Assembly (NCBI RefSeq): GCF_004151235.1
Contig: NZ_JUIV01000022.1
Location: forward strand, 1-64,000
DNA from: Flavobacterium anhuiense
GTDB taxonomy: Bacteria > Bacteroidota > Bacteroidia > Flavobacteriales > Flavobacteriaceae
DNA length: 64,000 nt
Reading direction: 5' to 3'
A program made the translations under genes and the position numbers. A model generated the notes under the pieces. That model was not told where the DNA came from. It made no database searches and saw only the letters and a program-made list of their open reading frames with translations. Positions 24,258-32,892 of this stretch are shown here, in pieces. Within the stretch, counting starts at the first letter, position 1. Every line of letters starts with the position of its first letter.

Positions 24258-24560
24258 GTAAAAAAAAAGGCGCCAATCGTCTTCAATTGGCGCCATTTGG
24301 CTGTGTGGTGACGGGGACAGGACAAATTTCAACATCATTTTTGGATGATTTGAAGAGATTGGCTTTCTATATGTAATGTCTGTCTTTCATTGGCGTTAAA
24401 AAATTGGTTCGGATGTCCTGAGTAGGATTGATGCAAAAATTGTAAAAACTCAATTGATCCATCGCATTAAACTGATATATAAATTTACAAAATTTATGCA
24501 GGATTTTAAAAGATTGTTTAAGTTAAGGCAGGATTGTCTTTCTTTGGCTGTATGAATTAT
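24258..24560 (-). repeat. tRNA-Arg-derived att-like repeat, copy 3 (long form)
   Basis: GGCGCCAAT hairpin (24269-24294, one mismatch), then TGGTGACGGGGACAGGAC, where the tRNA-like part has changed CTC to GGG. The shared block with the TGGATGAT hairpin follows, and the long-form extension ends CTTTGGCTGTATGAATTA. Confidence 0.85.
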
Positions 24561-24626
24561 TTGATTGTTGTTCCACTGGAGCATTTCTATCCTAATTGGT
24601 GCTTTTAAATGAGTTTTTCGTAAAAG

Positions 24627-24656
24627 CAATAAGCCCGAAACAAATCGGGCTTATTG
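24627..24656 (-). terminator. Intrinsic terminator after the AhpD-like gene
   Basis: CAATAAGCCCGA / TCGGGCTTATTG with a 6-nt loop lies 64 bp beyond the stop of the minus-strand gene. Confidence 0.65.
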
Positions 24657-24720
24657 TCTTCAAATTTAATTATAATTCTAAACTTTTGGATGCATCGTAA
24701 TTAAACTAGTTTTTTGCAAG

Positions 24721-25173
24721 TTATGCAAGACTTTCTCCTATTCGGAGATGGGTACTGAGAACAACCCTGTTCCAAAGATTGATTGTTATGACGGCCGTTA
24801 TTATATCTGCTATCTGGCTTTCACTGAAATACTGTAAGGCCTTTGTATAGGTTTCATCCGTTAATCCGTTCTCATGAATTAATGTTATCTCTTCAGTTAC
24901 CGCGAGCACCACTTTTTCCTCTTCTGTAAAAATGTCCCCAGCTTCTCTCCAAGCACTCAAGAGAAAAATGCGCTGGTTTGACTCGCCGTTTTTAACGGCG
25001 TCCTGAGTGTGGATGTTGATGCAGTAGGCACAGCCGTTGATCTGCGAGGCACGTATCTTTATGAGTTCTTTGGCTGTCTTGGATATGGAAATTTTTGAAA
25101 GGTAGCTTTCAAGTCCTATCATCGCTTTTAGTGCATCCGGAGCGGCCTGCTTAATGTTAAGTCGTTTTTGCAT
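24721..25173 (-). CDS. Carboxymuconolactone decarboxylase / AhpD-like protein
   Basis: A 150-aa all-helical protein with the AhpD-type active-site motif CAYCINIHTQDA (CxxCxxxH). This is typical of peroxidase-like members of the carboxymuconolactone decarboxylase superfamily. The end (ITAVITINLWNRVVLST) also fits the family. It likely reduces peroxides or acts in thiol redox, using an unknown partner. A Crp-type regulator gene lies 68 bp upstream on the same strand, a pairing that suggests direct control. Together they are the only cargo of this short module. Confidence 0.88.
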   Translation of the reverse strand: MQKRLNIKQAAPDALKAMIGLESYLSKISISKTAKELIKIRASQINGCAYCINIHTQDAVKNGESNQRIFLLSAWREAGDIFTEEEKVVLAVTEEITLIHENGLTDETYTKALQYFSESQIADIITAVITINLWNRVVLSTHLRIGESLA

Positions 25174-25241
25174 TGTATTATTCTTTTAAAATTGTTCAAT
25201 GCAAAATTCAATAATAGGGAAAGGAAAAAACTTAAACTGGT

Positions 25242-25817
25242 TTAAGAAAGAAGCCTTTTGCGTATTTCGCTCAAGTATTCGGGCGTGAATCCTAGATAGG
25301 AAGCGATGAGGTATTGAGGAACACGCTGGATGAATTCGGGGTGGTTTCTGACTGCCTGGAAATAAAACTCTTCCTTAGAGAACGAGAAAAGAAATTTGAT
25401 GCGTTTCTGTGCGGCTGCATAAGCCCTCTGGTAGACAAAACGGAAATAGCGCTCCATTACCGGAAACTCTTCCAGCAGCTTCTGCTGCTTCTCCAAAGTG
25501 ATGTAAAGCAATGTTGATTTCTCTACTGCCTGAATATAAAATTCTGTCGCGAGCTGGTTCTCGTAGGCAAAGTTATCGGTAAGCCACCATGTTTCTATGG
25601 CAAATTCCGTGGTTTGTTCGGTACCTTTCTCGTTAATATAAAACTTTCTAAGCAGGCCGTCCAAAACAAAATAATGATGACGGCAGATCTGTCCCTCCTT
25701 TAGCAGGTTCTCTTTTTTACACGTTTGTTTTATGTCGAAGAATTTTTTGATTTGCTCAAAGTCATTGTCTGATACCTGTGCAAATTTGGCTATATGGTTT
25801 TTGAGTATATTGGACAT
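25242..25817 (-). CDS. Crp/Fnr-family transcriptional regulator
   Basis: A 191-aa regulator. The start is placed at MSNILKN (25817), because the extra 42 residues upstream are hydrophobic and not family-like. The N-terminal cyclic-nucleotide-binding fold is clear (LLKEGQICRHHYFVLDGLLRKFYINEKGTEQ). The C-terminal helix-turn-helix reads FIQRVPQYLIASYLGFTPEYLSEIRKRL, the usual Bacteroidota form of the Crp winged helix. It ends 68 bp before the AhpD-like gene, which it probably regulates. The ligand is unknown. Confidence 0.87.
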   Translation of the reverse strand: MSNILKNHIAKFAQVSDNDFEQIKKFFDIKQTCKKENLLKEGQICRHHYFVLDGLLRKFYINEKGTEQTTEFAIETWWLTDNFAYENQLATEFYIQAVEKSTLLYITLEKQQKLLEEFPVMERYFRFVYQRAYAAAQKRIKFLFSFSKEEFYFQAVRNHPEFIQRVPQYLIASYLGFTPEYLSEIRKRLLS

Positions 25818-26025
25818 CTGGAGTAAATGACATATTGGTTTTGACTGTTCGGCCAGCTTTTTTAATCGGAATGGCATCGCTGGCAGGCTCTTAAGCAAAT
25901 ATAGCAATAATATACTTAAATACGTTTTGAAATCAGATTTCATTATTTGTCATTAAATAGTAATTGAAAGCAATTTGGAGATTATATAGAGTCAATTTCT
26001 ATAATATTCTGGGGGTTCGAATCCT

Positions 26026-26051
26026 GTTAAGTTATCGAATGATAACTTAAC
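26026..26051. repeat. Palindrome GTTAAGTTATC-GAAT-GATAACTTAAC next to a tRNA-like T-arm
   Basis: A perfect 11-bp inverted repeat. It is preceded by GGGTTCGAATCCT at 26013-26025, which resembles a tRNA T-loop. A degenerate version (GGAATCCTGTTTAATTATCGA) lies at about 33838, before the tRNA-Arg. Confidence 0.75.
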
Positions 26052-26165
26052 TATTTGTATTATTTTTCATCTAAATATACACGCTGAAGCAATTTTTCTA
26101 TTATTTTAGAGAAAGAAAATAAAAGCAAAAATGACTCAAAGCCACCGTATTTATTAGTGTAAATG

Positions 26166-26335
26166 AAAAAATGGCGCCAATTGTCTTCAATTGGCGCCAT
26201 CTGGCTGAGTAACCTCGACAGGACAAATTACAACATCATTTTTGGATGATTTGAAGAGATTGGCTTACTATAAGTAGGGTCTGTCTTCCATTGGCTTTGT
26301 ATTTTTGGTTTAGATGTCCTGTTGAGAACTGAAAG
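26166..26335 (-). repeat. tRNA-Arg-derived att-like repeat, copy 4
   Basis: Perfect hairpin (26172-26199), then GTAACCTCGACAGGAC and the short form of the shared block, ending at GATGTCCTGTTGAGAA. Confidence 0.85.
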
Positions 26336-26670
26336 CAAATGGACCGTAAAAAAAAGAAGTCGTTACCCCTCTTTTTATTAATATGGCCCTAGCTTTTTGT
26401 GGAAAAAAGATATCCATTCCAATTTTGTATTTGGAAGATTTGAAAATAGATATTAACTTAGTCCCGAACCCGCTTTAACAGAGTGGGAATGTTATGAATA
26501 GATCTGATTTGATACAGCATATAACAGCAGATAATCTTTTGCTCTGGCACTTCTCAAAATCAATATAAGACTTACAGCTGTCTTTTATTTTCAAAAAAAT
26601 GGAGTTGGAAAACCATTTCAAAAAACAAGGCGAAACCGAAAAGCCAACGAGTAGGATAAAGAAAAAAAAT

Positions 26671-27099
26671 ATGGAAAAATTAAAATTAGCAACAGTAATA
26701 CTGCTTTTTACTGCTTTTGGTATGAATAAAGTGCAGGCACAGGTAGTAGTGGGCATTGCCTACAAGCCTATGTACGGAAACTGCAGTCAGTTTAATCAGG
26801 CTGTAGGGTATACCTACGAAGCAGGCAAAGGCGGTAATGAAATGCGGGAAGAAGTAACAAGAAGATTAGAGCAAAATTACAATGTTTCGGGTTCTGCCAT
26901 TATGATATTTTCATCTTATGACCAGAAAAATGCTGTTATAATCCGCTATAAAAAACAGATAAGCGGATATGACTGCACGAAGCTTGCTTATGCTGCGGGT
27001 TTTGGCAATAGCTACGACGATGCTTTCAATAATGCGGTAAAAGAAATGCGCTTGTATTATGCAGGAAGTGATTACCAACAGGAAATATGGATTCATTAA
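26671..27099 (+). CDS. Small secreted protein of unknown function
   Basis: A 142-aa exported protein. The start at 26671 gives a clean signal peptide (LKLATVILLFTAFGMNKVQAQ, cut at about residue 23). The mature part contains two cysteines (GNCSQ, GYDCT) and a segment GYDCTKLAYAAGFGNSYDDAFNNAVKEM. That segment has the look of small secreted proteins of the DUF4189 type (Gly-x-Cys, Ala-rich strand, GFG, then a helix), but this is a weak resemblance. It ends 17 bp before the next secreted-protein gene and is cotranscribed with it. Function unknown. Confidence 0.6.
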   Translation: MEKLKLATVILLFTAFGMNKVQAQVVVGIAYKPMYGNCSQFNQAVGYTYEAGKGGNEMREEVTRRLEQNYNVSGSAIMIFSSYDQKNAVIIRYKKQISGYDCTKLAYAAGFGNSYDDAFNNAVKEMRLYYAGSDYQQEIWIH

Positions 27100-27116
27100 T
27101 AAAGAAGGGAGGATAT

Positions 27117-27710
27117 ATGATAAAAAAACTACTTTTTATTTTCGTGCTAGCAACAAGCTTAGTACCCGCACAGGCACAAACGGTACCCGACCGAAAAACC
27201 ACTGTAGAGTATATCACAAAACTTTTCAATGATGTGAAAGATTTTGAATATAAATTAAAAGACGGTACTATCTACGCAATAGACGGAAAAACCGTATCAG
27301 CCTACAGCGCCATACAATTTATAATATCGATAGGAAATGGAAACTATGAAACTAGCTTAGGTTATTGTTTTGATACAAGAGATTCGAAAAAATTATCTTT
27401 TGGCCAGCTGTATATGAAAATAGACTGGGCAAAGATGATAAAAATAGAAGACAGCGAGGCGGCGGATGATTCTGCTGTGAAATTCTTATATATTACGTTT
27501 ACCCCTAACAGTGTATTGGAAAGGGGATATTATGAGGAATTTAATCCATATGGCAATATATTGCGGTCCAAACCTGATAAAGGAACAAGCAGTATTTACT
27601 TTCCCTACAAAAATGAATTAGGTGTTAAAGAAAGGCTCATTAAGGCACTTAATCATTTAAGTAATTTAGACAAAAAAGAGAAATTAAAAAACGACCCTTT
27701 TGGCAATTAA
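27117..27710 (+). CDS. Secreted protein of unknown function
   Basis: A 197-aa exported protein. The ATG at 27117 follows AAGAAGGGAGGA, one of the few strong Shine-Dalgarno-like sites in the window, and gives a signal peptide ending VPAQAQ (about residue 21). The mature protein has an opening helix (TTVEYITKLFNDVKDFEYKL) followed by alternating strands and ends in a charged helix (HLSNLDKKEKLKND). I recognise no family. The pair 26671/27117 is the only cargo of its module; their shared export suggests they work at the same place, perhaps as partners. Confidence 0.6.
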   Translation: MIKKLLFIFVLATSLVPAQAQTVPDRKTTVEYITKLFNDVKDFEYKLKDGTIYAIDGKTVSAYSAIQFIISIGNGNYETSLGYCFDTRDSKKLSFGQLYMKIDWAKMIKIEDSEAADDSAVKFLYITFTPNSVLERGYYEEFNPYGNILRSKPDKGTSSIYFPYKNELGVKERLIKALNHLSNLDKKEKLKNDPFGN

Positions 27711-27850
27711 GACTTTAAAGCTCGACAGTACAGTCTATTTTTAAAATGAACATTTAGAACATATTTTTTTAGTGCTCTATTTTTTATTTAATGTGATTCT
27801 AAAAAGAAAATTAAAGTAAAAAATAGCCCAACTTACTTTATAAAAAAAAT

Positions 27851-28089
27851 AAAAAAAAAGGCGCCAATTGTCTTCAATTGGCGCCATTTGGCTTTGTGAC
27901 CTCAGCAGGACAAATTACAACATCATTTTTGGATGATTTGAAGAAATTGGTGTACTACATGTAGGGGCTGTCTTTCATTGGCTTTGTAAATTTGGTTTAG
28001 ATGTCCTGTTGGGGATTGATATAAAAATTATAAGAACTAAATTGTTTTATGGCAGTAAACTAAATATACAATTCTACAATATTTTATGA
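27851..28089 (-). repeat. tRNA-Arg-derived att-like repeat, copy 5
   Basis: GGCGCC hairpin (27860-27885), then TGTGACCTCAGCAGGAC and the shared block. Part of the long-form extension is kept up to CAATTCTACAATATTTTATG. Confidence 0.85.
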
Positions 28090-28196
28090 TTTACCAATCA
28101 TTGCAGTCAGAAGAAGTGTCCCTTGTGTACTTTTTGACATATTATTCATGAATTATTATCTGTTTTCTCAATTAGTCCGCTCATAGCCAAAAAATG

Positions 28197-28225
28197 AATT
28201 TGTGCAAGTGCCACTTGCACAAATT
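28197..28225. repeat. Palindrome AATTTGTGCAAGT-GCC-ACTTGCACAAATT
   Basis: A perfect 13-bp inverted repeat with 3-bp loop; second occurrence of the palindrome at 23961. Confidence 0.8.
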
Positions 28226-28327
28226 ACCTCTAATCATCATATTAGTTTACTCACTAAAGCATTATTTTAAAGAAAGAAAATTAAAAGCAAGAATGATTCA
28301 AAGTTATCGTAATTTAGTAGAAGTAGT

Positions 28328-28510
28328 AAAAAAAGTGGCGCCAATTGTCTTCCATTGGCGCCATATGCTTTTGTGAAAGGCTCAGGACAAATTTCGACAT
28401 CATTTTTAGATGATTTGAAGATTTTGCCTTGCTATATGTAGTGTCTGTCTTCCATTGGCATTGTATTTTTAGTTAGATCTCCTCTTAGGTACTGATGCAA
28501 AAATCTACAT
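28328..28510 (-). repeat. tRNA-Arg-derived att-like repeat, copy 6
   Basis: GGCGCC hairpin (28336-28363, one mismatch), a weakened tRNA part (TGTGAAAGGCTCAGGAC), then the shared block with CATCATTTTTAGATGAT and TGTCTGTCTTCCATTGGC. Confidence 0.8.
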
Positions 28511-28625
28511 GATTTCATAGATAATCTCTAATGAAATTTTTTCCGATAATTATTATTTAAATTATTAATGTTCAATATTTATGGTGAAAAATATCAAGCA
28601 TAATTATGAATTGAAATGAACGGTT

Positions 28626-28668
28626 AAAATTGTCTTCAATTAGTCTCATTTGGCAATATTGACTTCTA
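28626..28668 (-). repeat. Decayed remnant of the same repeat
   Basis: AAAATTGTCTTCAATTAGTC followed by TCATTTGGCAATATTGACTTC matches the right half of the hairpin and the start of the tRNA-like part, with many changes. Confidence 0.55.
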
Positions 28669-28958
28669 GATATAAAGCCAAATAAATTTTTCGGCACTTA
28701 ATTGAATTGGCTGCTTTTGAACTTATTTTCTGAGATAATTATTGTGAACGTTTAATTAAGCTAAAAAAAAAATCCTATACCAACTCATTTAATTTCCAAG
28801 ACTGATCATAGAGAGTTTTGTTGGTCGTAAATATGATTTATAATCTTGCAGTTTGAAATTTTGAAAATTTGTATCATGGCCTGTTAAAATCATATCTCGA
28901 TTTTTTTACCTCATTTAATTTTGTAGTTTGTTTCCTATAAATAAATATTTGATATAGC

Positions 28959-29003
28959 AAATGTTGTTTCAAATTATGATTTGAAACAACATTTTTCTTT
29001 TTT
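28959..29003 (+). promoter_or_regulatory. Perfect 16-bp hairpin with T run before the alkylsulfatase gene
   Basis: Arms AAATGTTGTTTCAAAT (28959-28974) and ATTTGAAACAACATTT (28979-28994) with TATG loop, followed by TTCTTTTTTTTTT. It has the form of an intrinsic terminator but no gene ends upstream, so it may be a leader attenuator, the end of a small RNA, or a dyad operator. Confidence 0.6.
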
Positions 29004-29076
29004 TTTGGATAATTTAAAGTTTAGAATCCGAACTTTAGTTTGTAAGAAAAGTAGAACTCTTTTAAACTTTAAAATC

Positions 29077-31068
29077 ATGAAAAAATTAATTGCACAATGG
29101 CTTCCAATGAGTGTATTACTGGCGATGATGCCCTTCGGTCTAATTGCTCAGAATGGTTCAGATAAAAATAAAAAGGAAGCAAGTTCGTTTACCAAAAAAA
29201 AGCAGGAAGATCTTCTCTCTTATCTTCCCTTTAGTGACAATACATCATATGAAGATGCGAGAAAAGGATTTATTGCAACGCTGCCGGCGGGTGAAATTAA
29301 AGATGAAAAAGGAAATGTTGTATACAGCATGAAGCAGTATGATTTTATCAAGGGAAAAGCTCCTGCAACTACTAATCCAAGTTTATGGAGACAGAGTGAA
29401 ATAAACAGTATACACGGTCTTTTTAAAGTTACAGACGGAATATATCAGATTCGCGGTTTTGATCTGGCCAATATGACACTAATCGAAGGTAAGACCGGCT
29501 GGATTATAATAGATCCTCTATTATCGCCTCCTACAGCTAAAGCAGGGCTTGATCTCGCAAATGAGAAACTTGGGAAAAGAAAGGTGTCGGCGGTGATTCA
29601 TACTCACAGCCATATTGATCATTTTGGTGGTATCCGAGGCGTTGTGGATGAAGCTGATGTGAAAAGTGGAAAAGTGCCCATATATGTGCCGGAAGGATAT
29701 TTTGATGAAGCAATCAGCGAGAATGTAATGGGAGGAAACACCATGGGAAGAAGAGCTTCATATATGTATGGAAACTTATTGCCGAAAGACGCAAAAGGAA
29801 CTTTGGGGACAGGACTAGGACAAACCACTTCAACCGGGTTGGCTGGAATTTTGGAAGGCACTGAAATAATTAAGAAATTGGATGGAGAGAAAAAAATAAT
29901 AGACGGAATAACGGTTGAATTCATTTATACCCCTGAATCTGAAGCACCAGCTGAAATGATGTTTTACTTTCCAGAATTTAAATCTTTCTGCCAAGCGGAA
30001 GATATCAGCCACACTCTTCACAATTTATATACCTTGAGAGGTGCAAAGGTAAGAAATGGACAGAAATGGAGCGAGTATATCGATCTGTCTTTACAGAAAT
30101 GGGGAAAAGATGTCCAGTCAACCTTTGGATCACATCACTGGCCTACATGGGGAAATGAAACTATAAACAAATACTGGAAAAGCCAGAGAGACCTATACAG
30201 ATTTATCCATGACCAGACTTTAAGATTGGCAAATGAAGGTTATACTCCAGTAGAAATAGCCAATATGCTAAAACTTCCTGAAAGCTTGGATAAACAGTTC
30301 TACAACAGAGGATATTATGGGTCTGTCAGCCATAACATAAAGGCGCAGTACGACCTATATTTCGGATGGTTTGACGGCAATCCTGCCAATCTAGACAAGC
30401 TGCCGCCTGCGGAGGAGGGCAAAAAATATGTCGAGTTCATGGGAGGGGCGGCATCAGTTTTAACAAAAGCCAAACAGACATTTGATAAAGGCGAGTACCG
30501 ATGGACAGCGACCGTATTGAGCAATCTTGTATTTGCAGATCCTAAGAACCAGAGTGCAAGAAATCTGCTTGCAGACACTTACGAGCAGCTGGGATATCAG
30601 GCTGAGTCGGGGCCATGGAGAAATTTTTATCTTTCAGGGGCAAAAGAGCTGCGAGACGGGGTTAAAGTGCTTCCATCGCCAAATACGGCTGGTCCAGACA
30701 TGGTTCGCGGAATGTCTACAAGCTTGTTTTTTAATTTCCTTGCAATGAAGTTTAAAGGTACAGATCCAGATGCCGCGGCAATGAAGTACAATTTTAATAT
30801 CACGATGCCAGATGTTAATGAAAAAGTCGCACTCCTTATAGAAAATGGCGCTGTTAATCCGCGCATAGGAAGCAATGTTTCTGAGGATGTTACCGCAAGC
30901 CTGACAATTAACAGAAAGGATCTGGACCGCATTAGTCTTGGCGAGACTTCTTTTAAAGATCTTGTTGATAACGGGACTATTAAAATTTCAGGAGATAAAA
31001 ACGCATTTACAAGCTTTTTAAGTAAAATAGACACTTTTAATTTCTGGTTTAATATAGTTGAACCTTAA
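29077..31068 (+). CDS. SdsA1-type linear alkylsulfatase (metallo-beta-lactamase fold)
   Basis: A 663-aa exported sulfatase that hydrolyses linear primary alkyl sulfates such as SDS to alcohol and sulfate. The start at 29077 gives a signal peptide (AQWLPMSVLLAMMPFGLIAQ). The metal site is intact: HTHSHIDHFGG, the EAPAEMMFYFPE and CQAEDISHTLHNLY segments, and GSHHWPTWGN. The helical dimerisation part (TAKQTF..RWTATVLSNLVFADP..ARNLLADTYEQLGYQAE) and the C-terminal SCP2-like domain (LTINRKDLDRI, ISGDKNAFTSFLSKID) follow. It looks complete. It is preceded by an unusual hairpin and followed by a DUF2490 gene. Confidence 0.93.
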   Translation: MKKLIAQWLPMSVLLAMMPFGLIAQNGSDKNKKEASSFTKKKQEDLLSYLPFSDNTSYEDARKGFIATLPAGEIKDEKGNVVYSMKQYDFIKGKAPATTNPSLWRQSEINSIHGLFKVTDGIYQIRGFDLANMTLIEGKTGWIIIDPLLSPPTAKAGLDLANEKLGKRKVSAVIHTHSHIDHFGGIRGVVDEADVKSGKVPIYVPEGYFDEAISENVMGGNTMGRRASYMYGNLLPKDAKGTLGTGLGQTTSTGLAGILEGTEIIKKLDGEKKIIDGITVEFIYTPESEAPAEMMFYFPEFKSFCQAEDISHTLHNLYTLRGAKVRNGQKWSEYIDLSLQKWGKDVQSTFGSHHWPTWGNETINKYWKSQRDLYRFIHDQTLRLANEGYTPVEIANMLKLPESLDKQFYNRGYYGSVSHNIKAQYDLYFGWFDGNPANLDKLPPAEEGKKYVEFMGGAASVLTKAKQTFDKGEYRWTATVLSNLVFADPKNQSARNLLADTYEQLGYQAESGPWRNFYLSGAKELRDGVKVLPSPNTAGPDMVRGMSTSLFFNFLAMKFKGTDPDAAAMKYNFNITMPDVNEKVALLIENGAVNPRIGSNVSEDVTASLTINRKDLDRISLGETSFKDLVDNGTIKISGDKNAFTSFLSKIDTFNFWFNIVEP

Positions 31069-31404
31069 TACTAAATAGCAATGGATGAGAATCAGGGTAT
31101 CGGTTGAAGTGAATAAACATTTGGAAATCGAAAGAGAGCATTTCAATGAGATATCCTGATTTTTTTTGTTTCAGTACGGCTTTAATGGGTTGAAAATAAA
31201 TAGTTTGTAAATAGCAGTTTGAAAGGTTATTTTAAACATTATTCTATGCAATTAAATCGCACATTGACAAAAAGATCTATTAGAGTGTAGCTTCACGATT
31301 AATTTACCTATGAGATTTGCCGATTTTAATTTTCGCCATTACAAATAACGAGAATTTTGTAATAGAATACTTTTAGCTTTTCAATAGCTTGATAATTAAT
31401 TTAA
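31069..31404. other. Spacer between alkylsulfatase and DUF2490 genes
   Basis: This contains the terminator below; the rest is AT-rich without visible features. Confidence 0.5.
31090..31168 (+). terminator. Terminator-like structure after the alkylsulfatase
   Basis: AATCAGGGTATC (31090-31101) pairs with GATATCCTGATT (31150-31161, one G-T pair), followed by T7. The loop is long (48 nt), so folding is less certain. Confidence 0.5.
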
Positions 31405-32214
31405 ATGCTTATGCGCTTTAAATTTAAATATGTTTTAACTGTATTATTACTTGTGAATGTGCATTCAAGTTGGGGGCAGAAAGAAGTACTGAATCAATTC
31501 TGGAACGAATATGCCTTTACGCATAACATTAGTGAAAACTGGGTAGCAGAAGTTGATGCTGGATTGACAAGTAGCGGAGTGCCAGATGAAAACAATATTT
31601 TTTACGGTTTAACACAATTCAGCGCTCGAGCATGGATACATTATTATCCGGGCGACCGTTGGAAGCTTTCTTTTTTTTATGCTTACTATTACAATAAGAA
31701 TGTGCCGGAACTTAATCAAAATCAAGCGCCCGAATTTCGGTTTGCTTTGCAGGCAACTTATAATCTAGCTAGGCATGGAAGAATAAATATTAACCTTAGA
31801 GCAAGATTTGAGGATCGAAATATTGAGAACGAAGCAGGGATTTTCGAAGCTGTTGAGCGTTTTAGATTTCAAGGCAGAGCGGTATACCCCATAAACCGAC
31901 CAAAAATAAAAGAAAAGACGGTATATGGATTTTTATCTGATGAAGTGTACTTTAAAACTAAAAGTGAAATAAGCGGCAGTGAGTTTTTTGACAGAAACCG
32001 CGCCACGATAGGGTTAGGTTACAAAGCATCAAAAAAATTTCAGATCGAAATTTCGTATGCAAATGAATATTTGCCTCGTATGGCGACAGATAAAGTTTAT
32101 AATGCCCTTCAGCTAAATCTCACTTTTGAAAATATTTTTTCTGATATCTCAAAGACCGTTGTCCGCAAAGAGAAAGCAGTGGATGATGGAGCGCCAAGCG
32201 GTGGAGGTGGATAA
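31405..32214 (+). CDS. DUF2490 outer-membrane protein
   Basis: A 269-aa exported beta-barrel protein; signal peptide to about residue 24 (SSWG). The pattern NQFWNEYAFTHNISENWVAEVDAG at the mature start, WIHYYPGDRWKLSFFYAYYYN, and the NLRARFEDRN.. segment match DUF2490, a family of predicted outer-membrane proteins without known activity. The end is odd: after the last barrel strand (NALQLNLTFENI) there are 30 extra residues finishing SGGGG. Start codon choice between residues 1 and 3 is open. It may form the surface component of the alkylsulfatase module, but a terminator separates the two. Confidence 0.8.
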   Translation: MLMRFKFKYVLTVLLLVNVHSSWGQKEVLNQFWNEYAFTHNISENWVAEVDAGLTSSGVPDENNIFYGLTQFSARAWIHYYPGDRWKLSFFYAYYYNKNVPELNQNQAPEFRFALQATYNLARHGRININLRARFEDRNIENEAGIFEAVERFRFQGRAVYPINRPKIKEKTVYGFLSDEVYFKTKSEISGSEFFDRNRATIGLGYKASKKFQIEISYANEYLPRMATDKVYNALQLNLTFENIFSDISKTVVRKEKAVDDGAPSGGGG

Positions 32215-32451
32215 AAGTATTAATTTAATGTATCTTATATCTATGAAGGACGCTCTTAGCAAAGACGTTATCATAGCAATTCAATGTTTATCTGCATCTA
32301 AAAGCATTTGCTAAGATTGGCAATATCTGAAATCTCTGACAGGGAATATTTTTGTCCCAATTTGTTGATAATGTATTGTGTAGGTGTGTTTTTTAAGGTT
32401 TTATTTAATAAATTTAATTAAATTTGAGTGTAACATTTAAAAAGAAAAAAT

Positions 32452-32892
32452 ATGAGAAAGAGTACTCTATCGATTTTTACATTATTATGTTTCGCAAGTG
32501 TATTTGCGCAGGCCAGAAAAGAGATAAATTTTGGACTTATAGGCATTAATTATGAAATACCGGTCCACAGGGACATAACCATAGCTCCTGGAGTAGGGAC
32601 AACTTTGGATCTTGATTGGCTCAATGCAGGAGTCAAGGGAAATTATTATTTCGATCATGTATTTGGCATTACTGATGATGCCTGGGACGTATATGGCGGA
32701 GCTAACGTAGGCTATTCTTTCGATTTGAGAGACGACCATGACAATAACGGCCATGATGGAAGCGATTTTAATGTAGGACTGCAGATAGGAGGAAGATGGT
32801 TTTGGAATGATAAGTGGGGAGTTTATGTAGAAATCGGAGGCGGGAATGTTTCAGGATTTTCTCCTGGGATAGGACTGACACTGAAACTGTAA
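32452..32892 (+). CDS. Small outer-membrane beta-barrel protein
   Basis: A 146-aa exported protein with a signal peptide ending VFAQ (about residue 19). Regular 8-10-residue amphipathic strands (INFGLIGINYEI, GVKGNYYFDH, YGGANVGYSFDL, FNVGLQIGGRWFW) are followed by an ending typical of outer-membrane barrels (GIGLTLKL). It is similar in style to small OmpW/OmpA-barrel-like proteins. A short acidic loop (RDDHDNNGHDGSD) between strands could bind cations. No function is assigned. Confidence 0.7.
   Translation: MRKSTLSIFTLLCFASVFAQARKEINFGLIGINYEIPVHRDITIAPGVGTTLDLDWLNAGVKGNYYFDHVFGITDDAWDVYGGANVGYSFDLRDDHDNNGHDGSDFNVGLQIGGRWFWNDKWGVYVEIGGGNVSGFSPGIGLTLKL

Larger units (their letters stand above)
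25818..26670. other. Non-coding junction region with palindrome and repeat copy 4
   Basis: Besides the listed palindrome and repeat copy, the part after 26336 up to the secreted-protein gene shows no further gene or strong site. Confidence 0.5.
27711..29076. other. Gene-free stretch made of stacked repeat copies
   Basis: Repeat copies 5, 6 and a decayed third lie within 820 bp, with one palindrome and a strong hairpin before the alkylsulfatase. No convincing protein gene was seen; a 60-codon frame at 28194 runs through the palindrome and hairpin and is rejected. Confidence 0.6.

Noticed and set aside
25815..25943. Longer start for the Crp-type regulator
   Set aside because: The extra 42 residues are hydrophobic and not typical of the family; MSNILKN at 25817 gives normal length.
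28194..28376. 60-codon plus-strand frame
   Set aside because: It is made of the palindrome, the AT-rich flank and the hairpin of copy 6; no protein-like features.
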